Source of the DNA: Streptomyces spiralis | GTDB taxonomy: Bacteria; Actinomycetota; Actinomycetes; Streptomycetales; Streptomycetaceae | Assembly: GCF_014654675.1 (NCBI RefSeq) | Contig: NZ_BNBC01000002.1 | Coordinates: 248,001-312,000 of the forward strand | DNA: 64,000 bases | Direction of reading: 5' to 3' | Shown here: piece after piece, positions 17,200 to 24,749 of the stretch | Position numbering within the stretch: the first letter of the stretch is position 1 | Layout of the letters: every line of letters starts with the position of its first letter | Program-made: the position numbers and the translations under genes | Notes under the pieces: generated by a model | Databases searched by the model: none | Seen by the model: only the letters and a program-made list of their open reading frames with translations | What the model was told of the DNA's origin: nothing

Positions 17200-18348
17200 C
17201 TAGCCGCTCGGCAGCGTCGGCTGGACGCGGCGCAGGAACGTGGCGTTGTCGGGTGTGTCGCGCAGCCGCTCCAGCAGGGTCTCCAGACCGGTCCGCCCGT
17301 CGCGGTCCCGCAGTACCCGGCGCAGCCCGCGGGTCGCCGTCAACTCGGCGGGGGAGAGGAGGAGTTCCTCGCGGCGGGTGCCGGAGGCCTGGATGTCGAC
17401 GGCCGGGAAGAGGCGGCGGGAGGCGAGTTCGCGGCTGAGCCTGAGCTCCAGGTTGCCGGTGCTCTTCAGCTCCTCGAAGAAGAGGTCGTCGGCGCGGGAG
17501 CCGGTCTCGACCAGCGCGGTGGCGAGGATGGTGAGCGAACCGCCCTCCTCGGCCAGGCGGGCCGCCCCGAACAGCCGCTTGGGGCCGTGCAGCGCGGCCG
17601 CGTCGACACCGCCGCTGAGGGTGCGGCCCCCCGTGGCGGCCGCGTTGTTGTGGGCCCGGCACAGCCGGGTCAGGGAGTCCAGGAGCACGACGACGTCCTC
17701 GCCGGCCTCCACGAGCCGCTTGGCCCGCTCCACGACGAGTTCGGCGAGCGCGATGTGCTGCGCGGCCGTCCGGTCGAACGTGGAGGCGTAGACCTCGCCG
17801 CGCACGGATCGCCGCATGTCGGTGACCTCCTCGGGGCGCTCGTCCAGCAGCACGACCATCAGCCGGCACTCGGGGTGGTTCCCGGCGACGGCGGCTGCGA
17901 TCTGCTGGATCAGCACGGTCTTGCCGGTCCTGGGCGGTGCCACGATCAGACCGCGCTGGCCCTTGCCCACGGGCGCGACCAGGTCCGCCACGCGGCCGGT
18001 GAGACCGGCGGCCGGATGTTCCAGGCGCAGCCGCTCGCGCGGGTGCAGCGGGGTCAGATCGGCGAAGCGGCGTCGGCCCCCCGGTTCGTCCGGGGCGCGC
18101 CCGCCCACGCGCACGATGCCGGTGACGGAGCGCCGGTCGCCGAGGACGCCCTCGACCAGGTCGCCCCTGCGCAGTCCGTGCCGGCGGATCAGGGCGGCGG
18201 AGACCTGGGGGTCGGCGGGGGAGGAGAGGCAGTCCGCACCGCGCAGCCTGCCCTTCCCGCCGGCGTCGATGTCCAGGACACCGGTGACGGGCCGGGCGGC
18301 CGGTGACGGCCGGCGCTCCACCGGAGGGTGTTCGAGTGTGGTGGTCAT
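17200..18348 (-). CDS. rho: Second, short transcription termination factor Rho
   Basis: A 382-residue Rho protein: RNA-dependent hexameric helicase that ends transcription. Residues 20-70 match the cold-shock RNA-binding domain (VLDIDAGGKGRLRG ... RRGDLVEGVLG). The ATPase core starts with GKGQRGLIVAPPRTGKT near residue 135 (Walker A) and VVLLDSLTRLCRAHN (Walker B), followed by the R-loop and arginine-finger region. ATG 18348 is chosen: AAAGGA lies just upstream and the RNA-binding domain then begins normally. The frame stays open upstream to 18672, but that part has no protein-like character. Actinobacterial housekeeping Rho is usually much longer, with a charged N-terminal insertion; this copy lacks it, so it is likely a paralogue. 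Its long upstream region carries pyrimidine-rich tandem repeats on the coding strand. Confidence 0.93.
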   Translation of the reverse strand: MTTTLEHPPVERRPSPAARPVTGVLDIDAGGKGRLRGADCLSSPADPQVSAALIRRHGLRRGDLVEGVLGDRRSVTGIVRVGGRAPDEPGGRRRFADLTPLHPRERLRLEHPAAGLTGRVADLVAPVGKGQRGLIVAPPRTGKTVLIQQIAAAVAGNHPECRLMVVLLDERPEEVTDMRRSVRGEVYASTFDRTAAQHIALAELVVERAKRLVEAGEDVVVLLDSLTRLCRAHNNAAATGGRTLSGGVDAAALHGPKRLFGAARLAEEGGSLTILATALVETGSRADDLFFEELKSTGNLELRLSRELASRRLFPAVDIQASGTRREELLLSPAELTATRGLRRVLRDRDGRTGLETLLERLRDTPDNATFLRRVQPTLPSG

Positions 18349-18583
18349 GGATGGTGGTCCTTTCACGGACGGACGACACGTCAGGCGCGTGGGGCAACAG
18401 GCGTGTGGGGAAGGGGAGAAGCCGCAGGGCGGAGGCTGCTCGGAGCAGGGTCCGCGGCGGCGCGAGAACACCACCCCGGGTACGCCGGACCCGCGAACGC
18501 GGGACACACACGACCGACCGGGTGGTGACAGAAGGCCGACATACCGGACGCGCGATCTGAAGCGGCGTACGGATCGGCCGAAA

Positions 18584-18630
18584 GGCACGAAAAAAAGAGA
18601 ACTCGCGGCACGAAAGAAAGGAGAACTCGC
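18584..18630 (-). repeat. Two adjacent 23/24-bp direct repeats upstream of rho
   Basis: Copies at 18584-18606 and 18607-18630 abut exactly. Each runs GGCACGAAA, an A/G tract, then GAGAACTCGC on the plus strand. They differ by G insertions or substitutions in the purine tract. Read in the rho direction they are C/T-rich tracts (TTCTCCTTTCTTTCG and TTCTCTTTTTTTCG), poor in G, resembling Rho-loading sequence. Confidence 0.85.
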
Positions 18631-18676
18631 ACCGGCGCCCGCAAACGGGGCGTACACACGTGCTGATCGCAATGTA

Positions 18677-18694
18677 CCACGGACCTGTCCGTGG
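18677..18694. promoter_or_regulatory. Perfect inverted repeat ahead of the methyltransferase gene
   Basis: CCACGGAC-CT-GTCCGTGG: two 8-bp arms with a two-base centre, 22 bases upstream of the methyltransferase ATG. It could be a repressor operator or a 5' hairpin. No regulator gene lies immediately beside it. Confidence 0.45.
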
Positions 18695-18716
18695 GACCAC
18701 GGGTAAGCTGACGCCG

Positions 18717-19454
18717 ATGTTCAGCCCCGAAGGTCCCACGCTCCGCGAGCTCGCCGTGCAGGCGCTGTCCTCCGTCGAGCGGGGCTACGACCTGCTCGCG
18801 CCGAAGTTCGACCACACCCCGTTCCGGACCCCGGACGCGGTGCTGGACGCCGTCGGCACGTTCCTGGACCTGACCGGGCCTTACGACGACGGACTCGACC
18901 TGTGCTGCGGCACGGGCGCGGGCCTCGACGTGCTGGCCCGCGTGTGCCGGAGGTCGGTCACCGGGGTCGACTTCAGCGCCGGGATGCTCGCCGTCGCCCG
19001 GGAACGGCTCCCGGACGCCGGTCCCCGGGCCCGCCTGGTGCGCGCGGACGCCCGTGCCCTGCCCTTCACCTCCGGCTTCGACCTCGTCGTCAGCCTCGGC
19101 GCGTTCGGCCACTTCCTCCCCGCCGAACTGCCCGGACTCTTCGCCGGCGTCCACGCGGCACTGCGGCCCGGCGGCCTGTTCGCGTTCCCGGTCCTCGCCC
19201 CGCCCCGGCCGCGCTCGGCCGCGTTCTGGATGCTGCTCGGCTTCGACGCGGTGATGCGGGTGCGCAACGCCGTGTGGCGGCCGCCGTTCGTCATGTACTA
19301 CCGCGCCCTGCGCTTCGGGCAGGTGCGGCGGGAGCTGGAGCGCGCGGGCTTCCGGGTCGAGCTGTACGCGCTGCCCGGGTTCGGCCATCGCGCCGACGGC
19401 AGCCCCCGGGCCCGGATGATCGCGGCCCGCAGGCCGGCCCCGGCGGACTTCTGA
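18717..19454 (+). CDS. Class I SAM-dependent methyltransferase
   Basis: A 245-residue soluble methyltransferase with a Rossmann core. Motif I is LDLCCGTGAGLDVLA near residues 60-75, and the motif II acidic residue is in TGVDFSAGML. Motif post-II is ARLVRADARALPF and motif IV DLVVSLGAFGHF, a pattern shared by methyltransferase 11 and 25 families. The substrate cannot be read from the sequence. ATG 18717 is chosen because sequence to its left shows no conservation-like character; an in-frame start at 18660 would run through the palindrome. The ribosome binding site is weak. It ends 31 bp before a convergent GntR regulator. Confidence 0.85.
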   Translation: MFSPEGPTLRELAVQALSSVERGYDLLAPKFDHTPFRTPDAVLDAVGTFLDLTGPYDDGLDLCCGTGAGLDVLARVCRRSVTGVDFSAGMLAVARERLPDAGPRARLVRADARALPFTSGFDLVVSLGAFGHFLPAELPGLFAGVHAALRPGGLFAFPVLAPPRPRSAAFWMLLGFDAVMRVRNAVWRPPFVMYYRALRFGQVRRELERAGFRVELYALPGFGHRADGSPRARMIAARRPAPADF

Positions 19455-19485
19455 CGAGCGGGCGGCCGGGCCGGGGGAGGGCGGG

Positions 19486-20241
19486 TCAGACCGCGGCCGG
19501 CAGGGTGAACTCGTAGACGAGGGCGTCCTGGCGGGCGTCCACGATCAGGTCGGTGATCTCCAGCGGGCGTGCGTACTGGTCGTGGACGCGCCGGATCACC
19601 CGTACCGAGGCGCCGCTCTCGAGCCGGGTGATCGAGTCGCGGTGATGCAGGGTCAGGCCCGCCCGGCGCATCCAGTCGTAGGTCCGCCGCAGCTGTGCGG
19701 CGCCCGAGCCGTCGGCGCGGTCGCGGTAGCGGGCGAGCTCCTCGACCTCGGCGAGGGCGACGGCGGAGAAGGAGGTCACGGCCGTGCGCAGCCCGGTGCC
19801 GTCGGCCGCCGCCGACCGGTAGCGGTGCACCAGGGTCGGCCGGTGCGGGGCGAGACCGAGCGCCACGGCGTGCTCCGCGGGGGGCGCCTCCCAGGCGACG
19901 GTGGCCCGGTCGAAGGCGTCCGGGTCGGCGGTGCGGACGCCGACCGGGAAGGCCAGCGAGGAGGGTGCCTCGACCGGCAGTCCGGTCAGCGTGGCATGGC
20001 TGCCCCGCCGGTCGGTGGAGATCAGCCCGTCGCGGCGCAGCACGTCCAGCGCCTGCCGGACGGTCTCCCGGCTGACCCCGAAGTGCGCGGCCAACTGCCG
20101 TTCGCCCGGCAGCCGTTCACCGGGCGGGATGGTGCCGTCGCGCAGCTCTCCGACCAGCTCGCCGGCGACTCTCCAGTACAGCGGCCGTTCCTCGGTCGTT
20201 CCTTCCGTCGTCGGGTGGTTCCGGGGGGTGGTGCGGGCCAT
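19486..20241 (-). CDS. GntR-family regulator with UTRA effector domain (HutC type)
   Basis: A 251-residue transcription factor. Residues 20-90 form the winged helix (RLPGERQLAAHFGVSRETVR is the recognition helix region; DRRGSHATLT the wing). Residues 100-245 match the UTRA ligand-binding fold, with HRYRSAAADGTGLR and the strand SGASVRVIRRVHDQYARPLE before DLIVDARQDALVYEF. UTRA regulators sense small metabolites such as sugar phosphates or urocanate; the ligand here is not predictable. Its neighbours are an unrelated methyltransferase and, upstream on the same strand, an acetyl xylan esterase-like gene 173 bp away. A target gene is not evident. Confidence 0.9.
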   Translation of the reverse strand: MARTTPRNHPTTEGTTEERPLYWRVAGELVGELRDGTIPPGERLPGERQLAAHFGVSRETVRQALDVLRRDGLISTDRRGSHATLTGLPVEAPSSLAFPVGVRTADPDAFDRATVAWEAPPAEHAVALGLAPHRPTLVHRYRSAAADGTGLRTAVTSFSAVALAEVEELARYRDRADGSGAAQLRRTYDWMRRAGLTLHHRDSITRLESGASVRVIRRVHDQYARPLEITDLIVDARQDALVYEFTLPAAV

Positions 20242-20413
20242 GCCCCGCCTCCTGTTGATGACGTACCGTAGCCGCTCGGGCTCATTGCGCCACCAGATCT
20301 ACCATTGGTCTAAACCAGTTCGGAAGTGCGGCCGGGCGGTTCGGCCGAAATCCGTCCGTGATCCACCCCGACCGCACCTACGCGACCTGGACCGGCCGGC
20401 CCCGGCGCCCGGC

Positions 20414-21385
20414 TCAGGCGTACGACCGCAGCCAGCGCAGCTTGGCCGCCTCCTGATAGGGGCCGCCGCCCTCGTGGTCGTTGAAGTCGTACACCTCTAT
20501 GGTCTTGTCCTCGTGTGCCCAGGCGTTGAACGCGGCGAAAACTGTCGACGGCGGGCAGGTCTGGTCCTCCAGCGCCGCCGAGAAGAGGGCCGGCGCCCGG
20601 CCCCGGGCGGCGAAGTGGACGCCGTCGAAGTACGACAGGGTGCGCAGCGCCTCCTCGGTGCGCCCGCGGTGGGTCTTGAGGAACAGGCCGATCTCCCGGT
20701 ACGGGTGGCGGTCTGTCAGCGTCGCCGCGCGCGGGTAGTCGCACAGGAACGGCACGTCCGGAGCGATCGCGGCCAGATCCGGCACCAGGCCGCCCACCGC
20801 GATCGTGATGCCGCCGCCCTGGCTCCCGCCGATCGCCACGGTCCGGGCCGCATCGGTCAGCGGGTGCGAGCGCGCCGCCTCGATCGCGCGCACCGCGTCG
20901 GTGAACACCCGGCGGTAGTAGTAGTTCTCCGGCGCGTCGATGCCGCGCGTCATGAAGCCGGGGTACGCCGGTGCACCGCCCACCGGGTCGGCCGTGCCGC
21001 CCCCGCCGCCCCAGGCGCTGCCCTGTCCCCGCGTGTCCATCACGAAGTGCGCCCGGCCCGTCGACGCCCACAGCAGGTGCTCGTGCGGGAGGCCGCGGCC
21101 GCCGCCGTAGCCGATGAACTCCACGACCAGCGGCAGCGGCCCGTCGACCCGGGTGGGCAGCGTCAGCCAGCCCTTGACCGGGTGCCCGCCGAACCCGGCG
21201 AAGGTCACGTCGTACACCTTGACCGTGGTCAGTCCTGTGTCGACCAGGTCGAAGCGGGCGTCCAGATCGTGCGCGCGGGCCTCCTGGAGGGTCTTGGACC
21301 AGAAGGCGTCGAAGTCCTCCGGCTCGGTGGACTCGCTGCGGTACTCACGGAGTTCGTCGAGGGGAAGATCGAACAGGGCCATCAA
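20414..21385 (-). CDS. Acetyl xylan esterase / cephalosporin-C deacetylase family hydrolase
   Basis: A 323-residue alpha/beta hydrolase of the AXE1 family, enzymes that remove acetyl groups from short xylo-oligosaccharides and related acetylated compounds inside the cell. The nucleophile elbow is GGSQGGG near residue 190; the acid lies in ALEDQTCPPST near 270 and the His in NDHEGGG near 305. Upstream family features are FIGYGGGRG and MDTRGQGS. There is no signal peptide, in line with intracellular deacetylation of imported oligosaccharides. The gene stands alone, with 268 bp upstream before the reductase gene on the same strand. Confidence 0.92.
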   Translation of the reverse strand: MMALFDLPLDELREYRSESTEPEDFDAFWSKTLQEARAHDLDARFDLVDTGLTTVKVYDVTFAGFGGHPVKGWLTLPTRVDGPLPLVVEFIGYGGGRGLPHEHLLWASTGRAHFVMDTRGQGSAWGGGGGTADPVGGAPAYPGFMTRGIDAPENYYYRRVFTDAVRAIEAARSHPLTDAARTVAIGGSQGGGITIAVGGLVPDLAAIAPDVPFLCDYPRAATLTDRHPYREIGLFLKTHRGRTEEALRTLSYFDGVHFAARGRAPALFSAALEDQTCPPSTVFAAFNAWAHEDKTIEVYDFNDHEGGGPYQEAAKLRWLRSYA

Positions 21386-21653
21386 AAACCGCCTTCGCGC
21401 ACAGAAAACACCGATAGGTGATCACACCGTACGGCGGTGGTCGGAGGACTCGCCAGCCCCTGTCCGCGCAGTGACCGCCCGCGCGCGAGGGCCTGTGTGG
21501 GCCGATCGCCGCTGGTCAGAGCGACCGCGCGGACCGGTTTCGTTCGACGGGCCGGACGGCCCGGCGGCTCGGAGCCCGGGCAGGTGGTCGGGTCACCTGT
21601 ACGCGACCGGCCACCGCGAAGCCCGGTGTGCGGGTCGCAGGGCCCGGTCCCCG

Positions 21654-22401
21654 TCAGCCGAAGCGCTCGATCCGGATGCGGTCCACGGGCAGGCCCGCGG
21701 CGACGAGCAGCCGCGAGGCGTGCTCCGCGAAGCCGTTGGACCCGCACACGTAAGCCTCCCAGCCGCCCGCGGGCGGCCGCGCCACCAGCGGCGCCAGATG
21801 CGCGGCCGACAGCCGTCCCACCGGCACGCCCCCGGGCGCGCGGCGCGTGAACACCGGCGTGGTCTCCGGGCCGAACTCCCGGGCGAAGATGAGCTCTTCG
21901 GGGCTGCGCGCGGACACCAGCAGCCGCAGCGGCACGGCCAGCTGCCGCGCCCGGTGGTGGCGCACCATCGACATCAGCGGTACGACCCCGGAGCCCGCGC
22001 CGAGCAGCAGCGCCGGCCGGTCGCCGGGCCAGGCGAAGAAGCCGCTCAGCGGGCCGCGCACCTCCACCCGGTCGCCGGGGCGGGCCACGGTGTGGAACCA
22101 GCCGGAGACCTCGCCGCCCTCGACGTGGTCCAGGGTCAGTTCGATGTGCCCGGAGTCGTCGGGCGCCGAGGCGATCGAGTAGTGGCGCTGCGCCGTGTAG
22201 CCGTCGGGCGCGGTCAGCCGCAGCGTCAGGTGCTGCCCGGGCAGGTGCCCCGGCCACGCCGGCACCGCCAGGCGGAAGGTCGCCGCGTGCGGGGTCTCCC
22301 GCCGGATCTCGGTGAGGGTCGCGGTCTGCCACCGGGTGGCCGCCTGCTCGCTCACGGCGATACGGCCGGGCACGGCGAACCGGGTCGGGGGCGCGAAGGT
22401 C

Positions 22402-22409
<8 letters not shown>
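21654..22409 (-). CDS. FAD/NAD(P)-binding ferredoxin-reductase-type oxidoreductase
   Basis: A 251-residue flavin reductase. The FAD-binding barrel carries RHYSIASAPDD near residue 75 (Arg-x-Tyr-Ser) and the phosphate loop GEVSGWFHT. The nucleotide-binding half has LLGAGSGVVPLMSM near 135 and the family-ending YVCGSNGFAEHA near 220. It stops soon after, so there is no C-terminal 2Fe-2S ferredoxin domain. The GTG start overlaps the end of the upstream molybdopterin-enzyme gene (GTGACTGA), so the two are co-translated. The likely role is to pass electrons from NAD(P)H to, or accept them from, that partner. Confidence 0.88.
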
Positions 22410-23007
<598 letters not shown>

Positions 23008-23049
23008 GGTGCTCCACCGTACGTGTTCCCCGGGGCGGCCGCGGACCGG

Positions 23050-23061
23050 CCCTGGCCAGGG
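23050..23061. promoter_or_regulatory. 12-bp palindrome upstream of the molybdoenzyme gene
   Basis: CCCTGGCCAGGG is a perfect palindrome 43 bases before the ATG, a suitable position for an operator. Small G/C palindromes arise easily in this genome, so confidence is low. Confidence 0.3.
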
Positions 23062-23066
23062 CAGTC

Positions 23067-23091
23067 CTAGGGGTGTTTCCGACACCCCTAG
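23067..23091 (-). terminator. Strong hairpin after the MarR gene
   Basis: CTAGGGGTGT-TTCCG-ACACCCCTAG: ten perfect pairs with a five-base loop. It begins within the stop codon of the MarR gene and lies before the molybdoenzyme gene on the same strand, so it most likely ends the regulator transcript. No T-run follows. Confidence 0.6.
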
Positions 23092-23549
23092 CCCCTGTCC
23101 TTCGGCGCCGGGATCCACGCGTTGTAGCGGGTGAGATACGTCGCGAACCGCTGAAGATCCTCCTCCGGCCAGTCCGCCAGCCGCTCCCGGAAGGCCGCCC
23201 GGCGGCTCTCGGTGACCTGGGCGAGGATCTCCCGGCCGGTGTCCGTCAGATGCAGCACCTGCACCCGGTGGTCCTCGGGGTCCAGGCGCCGCTCGATGAG
23301 GCCGGTCCGCTCCAGAGCGGCCACCTGCCGGCTGACCGTGGACTTGTCCAGCGCGTAGTGCGCCGCCAGGTCGGTGGCGCGGCAGCCGCCCCGCTCCTCC
23401 AGATGCCCGAGCAGCGTGTAGGACACCAGTGACAGCTCGGGGTGCATGCGCCCCGCCGAGGCCCGGGCCCGGCGCGCGAAGACCGTCATCTCGCGCTGGA
23501 TCGTCTCCACGGCCGTCTCGCCTTCGCCCTCGCCCTCGGCCGCTGTCAC
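23088..23549 (-). CDS. MarR-family transcriptional regulator
   Basis: A 153-residue winged-helix regulator. The DNA-binding region runs from LVSYTLLGHLEE through CRATDLAAHYALDKSTVSRQVAALE to the wing RRLDPEDHRVQVLHLT, with the conserved D-x-R at the wing tip. GTG 23549 is chosen because GGGAGG lies six bases upstream and a MarR-like inverted repeat overlaps its promoter 20-40 bases further upstream. Negative autoregulation is therefore likely. The downstream molybdoenzyme pair on the same strand, or the dienoyl-CoA reductase 4 kb away, which has a similar repeat, are possible targets. Confidence 0.9.
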   Translation of the reverse strand: MTAAEGEGEGETAVETIQREMTVFARRARASAGRMHPELSLVSYTLLGHLEERGGCRATDLAAHYALDKSTVSRQVAALERTGLIERRLDPEDHRVQVLHLTDTGREILAQVTESRRAAFRERLADWPEEDLQRFATYLTRYNAWIPAPKDRG

Positions 23550-23571
23550 GGAACACCTCCCAGTCGCTCTG

Positions 23572-23586
23572 GTTGCATAGTACAAC
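23572..23586 (-). promoter_or_regulatory. MarR-type operator overlapping a -10 element
   Basis: On the minus strand GTTG-TACTATG-CAAC is an inverted repeat with GTTG/CAAC arms, and TACTAT within it is a good -10 hexamer for the MarR gene starting at 23549. Binding here would block transcription, the usual autoregulatory layout for this family. Confidence 0.55.
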
Positions 23587-23825
23587 TGGCCGCTTCGGGC
23601 CGTGGCTGCCGGCCGTCGCCGGAGGAGACCGAAGGGACCGTCGGCGTCCGCGGGTTGGGGTAGGGTGACCAGCGGTCGCGGACGGTCCGGACCGCGGGAA
23701 GCCGAGGAGGTGAGACCCATCATCGCTGTGTCAGCTCGGGTGCTCTCTCCGCACGACCGCGCGGGTCATCGCCGATAGGTGACCCGGAGGAGCGCCCTTC
23801 GGCTCCCGAAAGGTCCCGGCTCTCC

Positions 23826-24677
23826 ATGCCCGAACGTCCCACTGCGCGCTCCTCTTCTCCTTCCTCTCCGGATCCGTCCTCCCCTTCCGCCGCCGGCCCC
23901 TTCCCGCCGGAGTCGCGTGCCGCGGTCGTCACCGCGCTGCGCACGGCCGGCTGTGTGTTCGCCGAGGACGAGGCGGAGCTGATCCTCGCGGCCGCACGTA
24001 CCCCCGGCGAACTCACCGCACTGGTGGACCGGCGCGCGTCCGGGCTGCCGCTCGAACACGTCCTGGGCTGGGCCGGGTTCCGTGGCCTGCGGGTGCTCGT
24101 GGAACCCGGCGTCTTCGTGCCCCGGCGCCGTACCGAGTTTCTGGTCGAGCAGGCCGTCGCCCAGGCCCCGGACGCCCGCGTCGTCGTGGACCTGTGCTGC
24201 GGGTCCGGCGCGGTGGGCGCCGCGCTGGCCGCCGCGCTCGGCCCGGCCGAACTGCACGCCGCCGACATCGCCCCCGCCGCGGTGCGCTGCGCCCGGCGCA
24301 ACATCGGTCCCCTCGGGGGCCGGGTCCACCTCGGCGACCTGTTCGAGGCGCTGCCGGCCGGGCTGCGCGGCCGGGTCGACATCCTCGCCGCCAATGTCCC
24401 CTACGTCCCCACCGCCGAGGTCGGGCTCCTGCCGTCCGAGGCCCGAGACCACGAACCGACGGTCGCCCTGGACGGCGGCGCCGACGGCCTCGACGTGCTG
24501 CGCCGTGTCACCGCCGGAGCCCCCGCCTGGCTCGCCCCCGGCGGCTGCCTCCTCGTCGAGACGAGCGAACGCCAGACCCCGGCCGCCGTGGAGGCGTTCA
24601 CCAGGGCCGGCCTGACCCCACGCCTGGCCGTGTCGGCACAGCTCTACGCGAACGTGGTCATCGGCACGAAACCCTAG
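23826..24677 (+). CDS. PrmC/HemK-like putative protein-(glutamine-N5) methyltransferase paralogue
   Basis: A 283-residue methyltransferase laid out like PrmC: a helical N-terminal domain with the segment GLPLEHVLGWAGFRGL, the PRRRTEFLVEQA region, SAM motif I VVDLCCGSGAVG near residue 125, and the catalytic region DILAANVPYVPTAEV near 190. True PrmC has Asn-Pro-Pro-Tyr; here the tetrapeptide is Asn-Val-Pro-Tyr, as in a common actinobacterial paralogue. Its target may therefore differ from release-factor glutamine, or be a small molecule. It is transcribed alone. The stop codon lies inside a tandem repeat. Confidence 0.82.
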   Translation: MPERPTARSSSPSSPDPSSPSAAGPFPPESRAAVVTALRTAGCVFAEDEAELILAAARTPGELTALVDRRASGLPLEHVLGWAGFRGLRVLVEPGVFVPRRRTEFLVEQAVAQAPDARVVVDLCCGSGAVGAALAAALGPAELHAADIAPAAVRCARRNIGPLGGRVHLGDLFEALPAGLRGRVDILAANVPYVPTAEVGLLPSEARDHEPTVALDGGADGLDVLRRVTAGAPAWLAPGGCLLVETSERQTPAAVEAFTRAGLTPRLAVSAQLYANVVIGTKP

Positions 24678-24732
24678 GCTCGCCGGACCCGGGCTCGCCG
24701 GACCTAGGCTCGCCGGACCCGGGCTCGCCGGG
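24673..24732 (+). repeat. Four tandem 15-bp repeats at the end of the PrmC-like gene
   Basis: Units of the form CCTAGGCTCGCCGGA and CCCGGGCTCGCCGGA alternate, four in total, the last ending in G. The first unit contains the TAG stop of the PrmC-like gene. Each unit contains a restriction-site-like palindrome (CCTAGG or CCCGGG). Confidence 0.9.
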
Positions 24733-24749
24733 AACGCCCAGGCCCGCCG

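Larger units (their letters stand above)
18349..18716. other. Divergent gap rho / methyltransferase
   Basis: A 368-bp gap with no gene that I can support. It holds a small perfect hairpin CCCGCG-AA-CGCGGG (18490-18503), the tandem repeat at 18584-18630 and the palindrome at 18677-18694. Any transcript of rho that starts beyond 18630 would have a leader of about 280 bases or more. Confidence 0.6.

Noticed and set aside
18349..18672. N-terminal extension of the short Rho, since the frame stays open
   Set aside because: Sequence is Arg/Ser/Pro/Cys-rich with no similarity to Rho insertions. A good ribosome binding site precedes ATG 18348.
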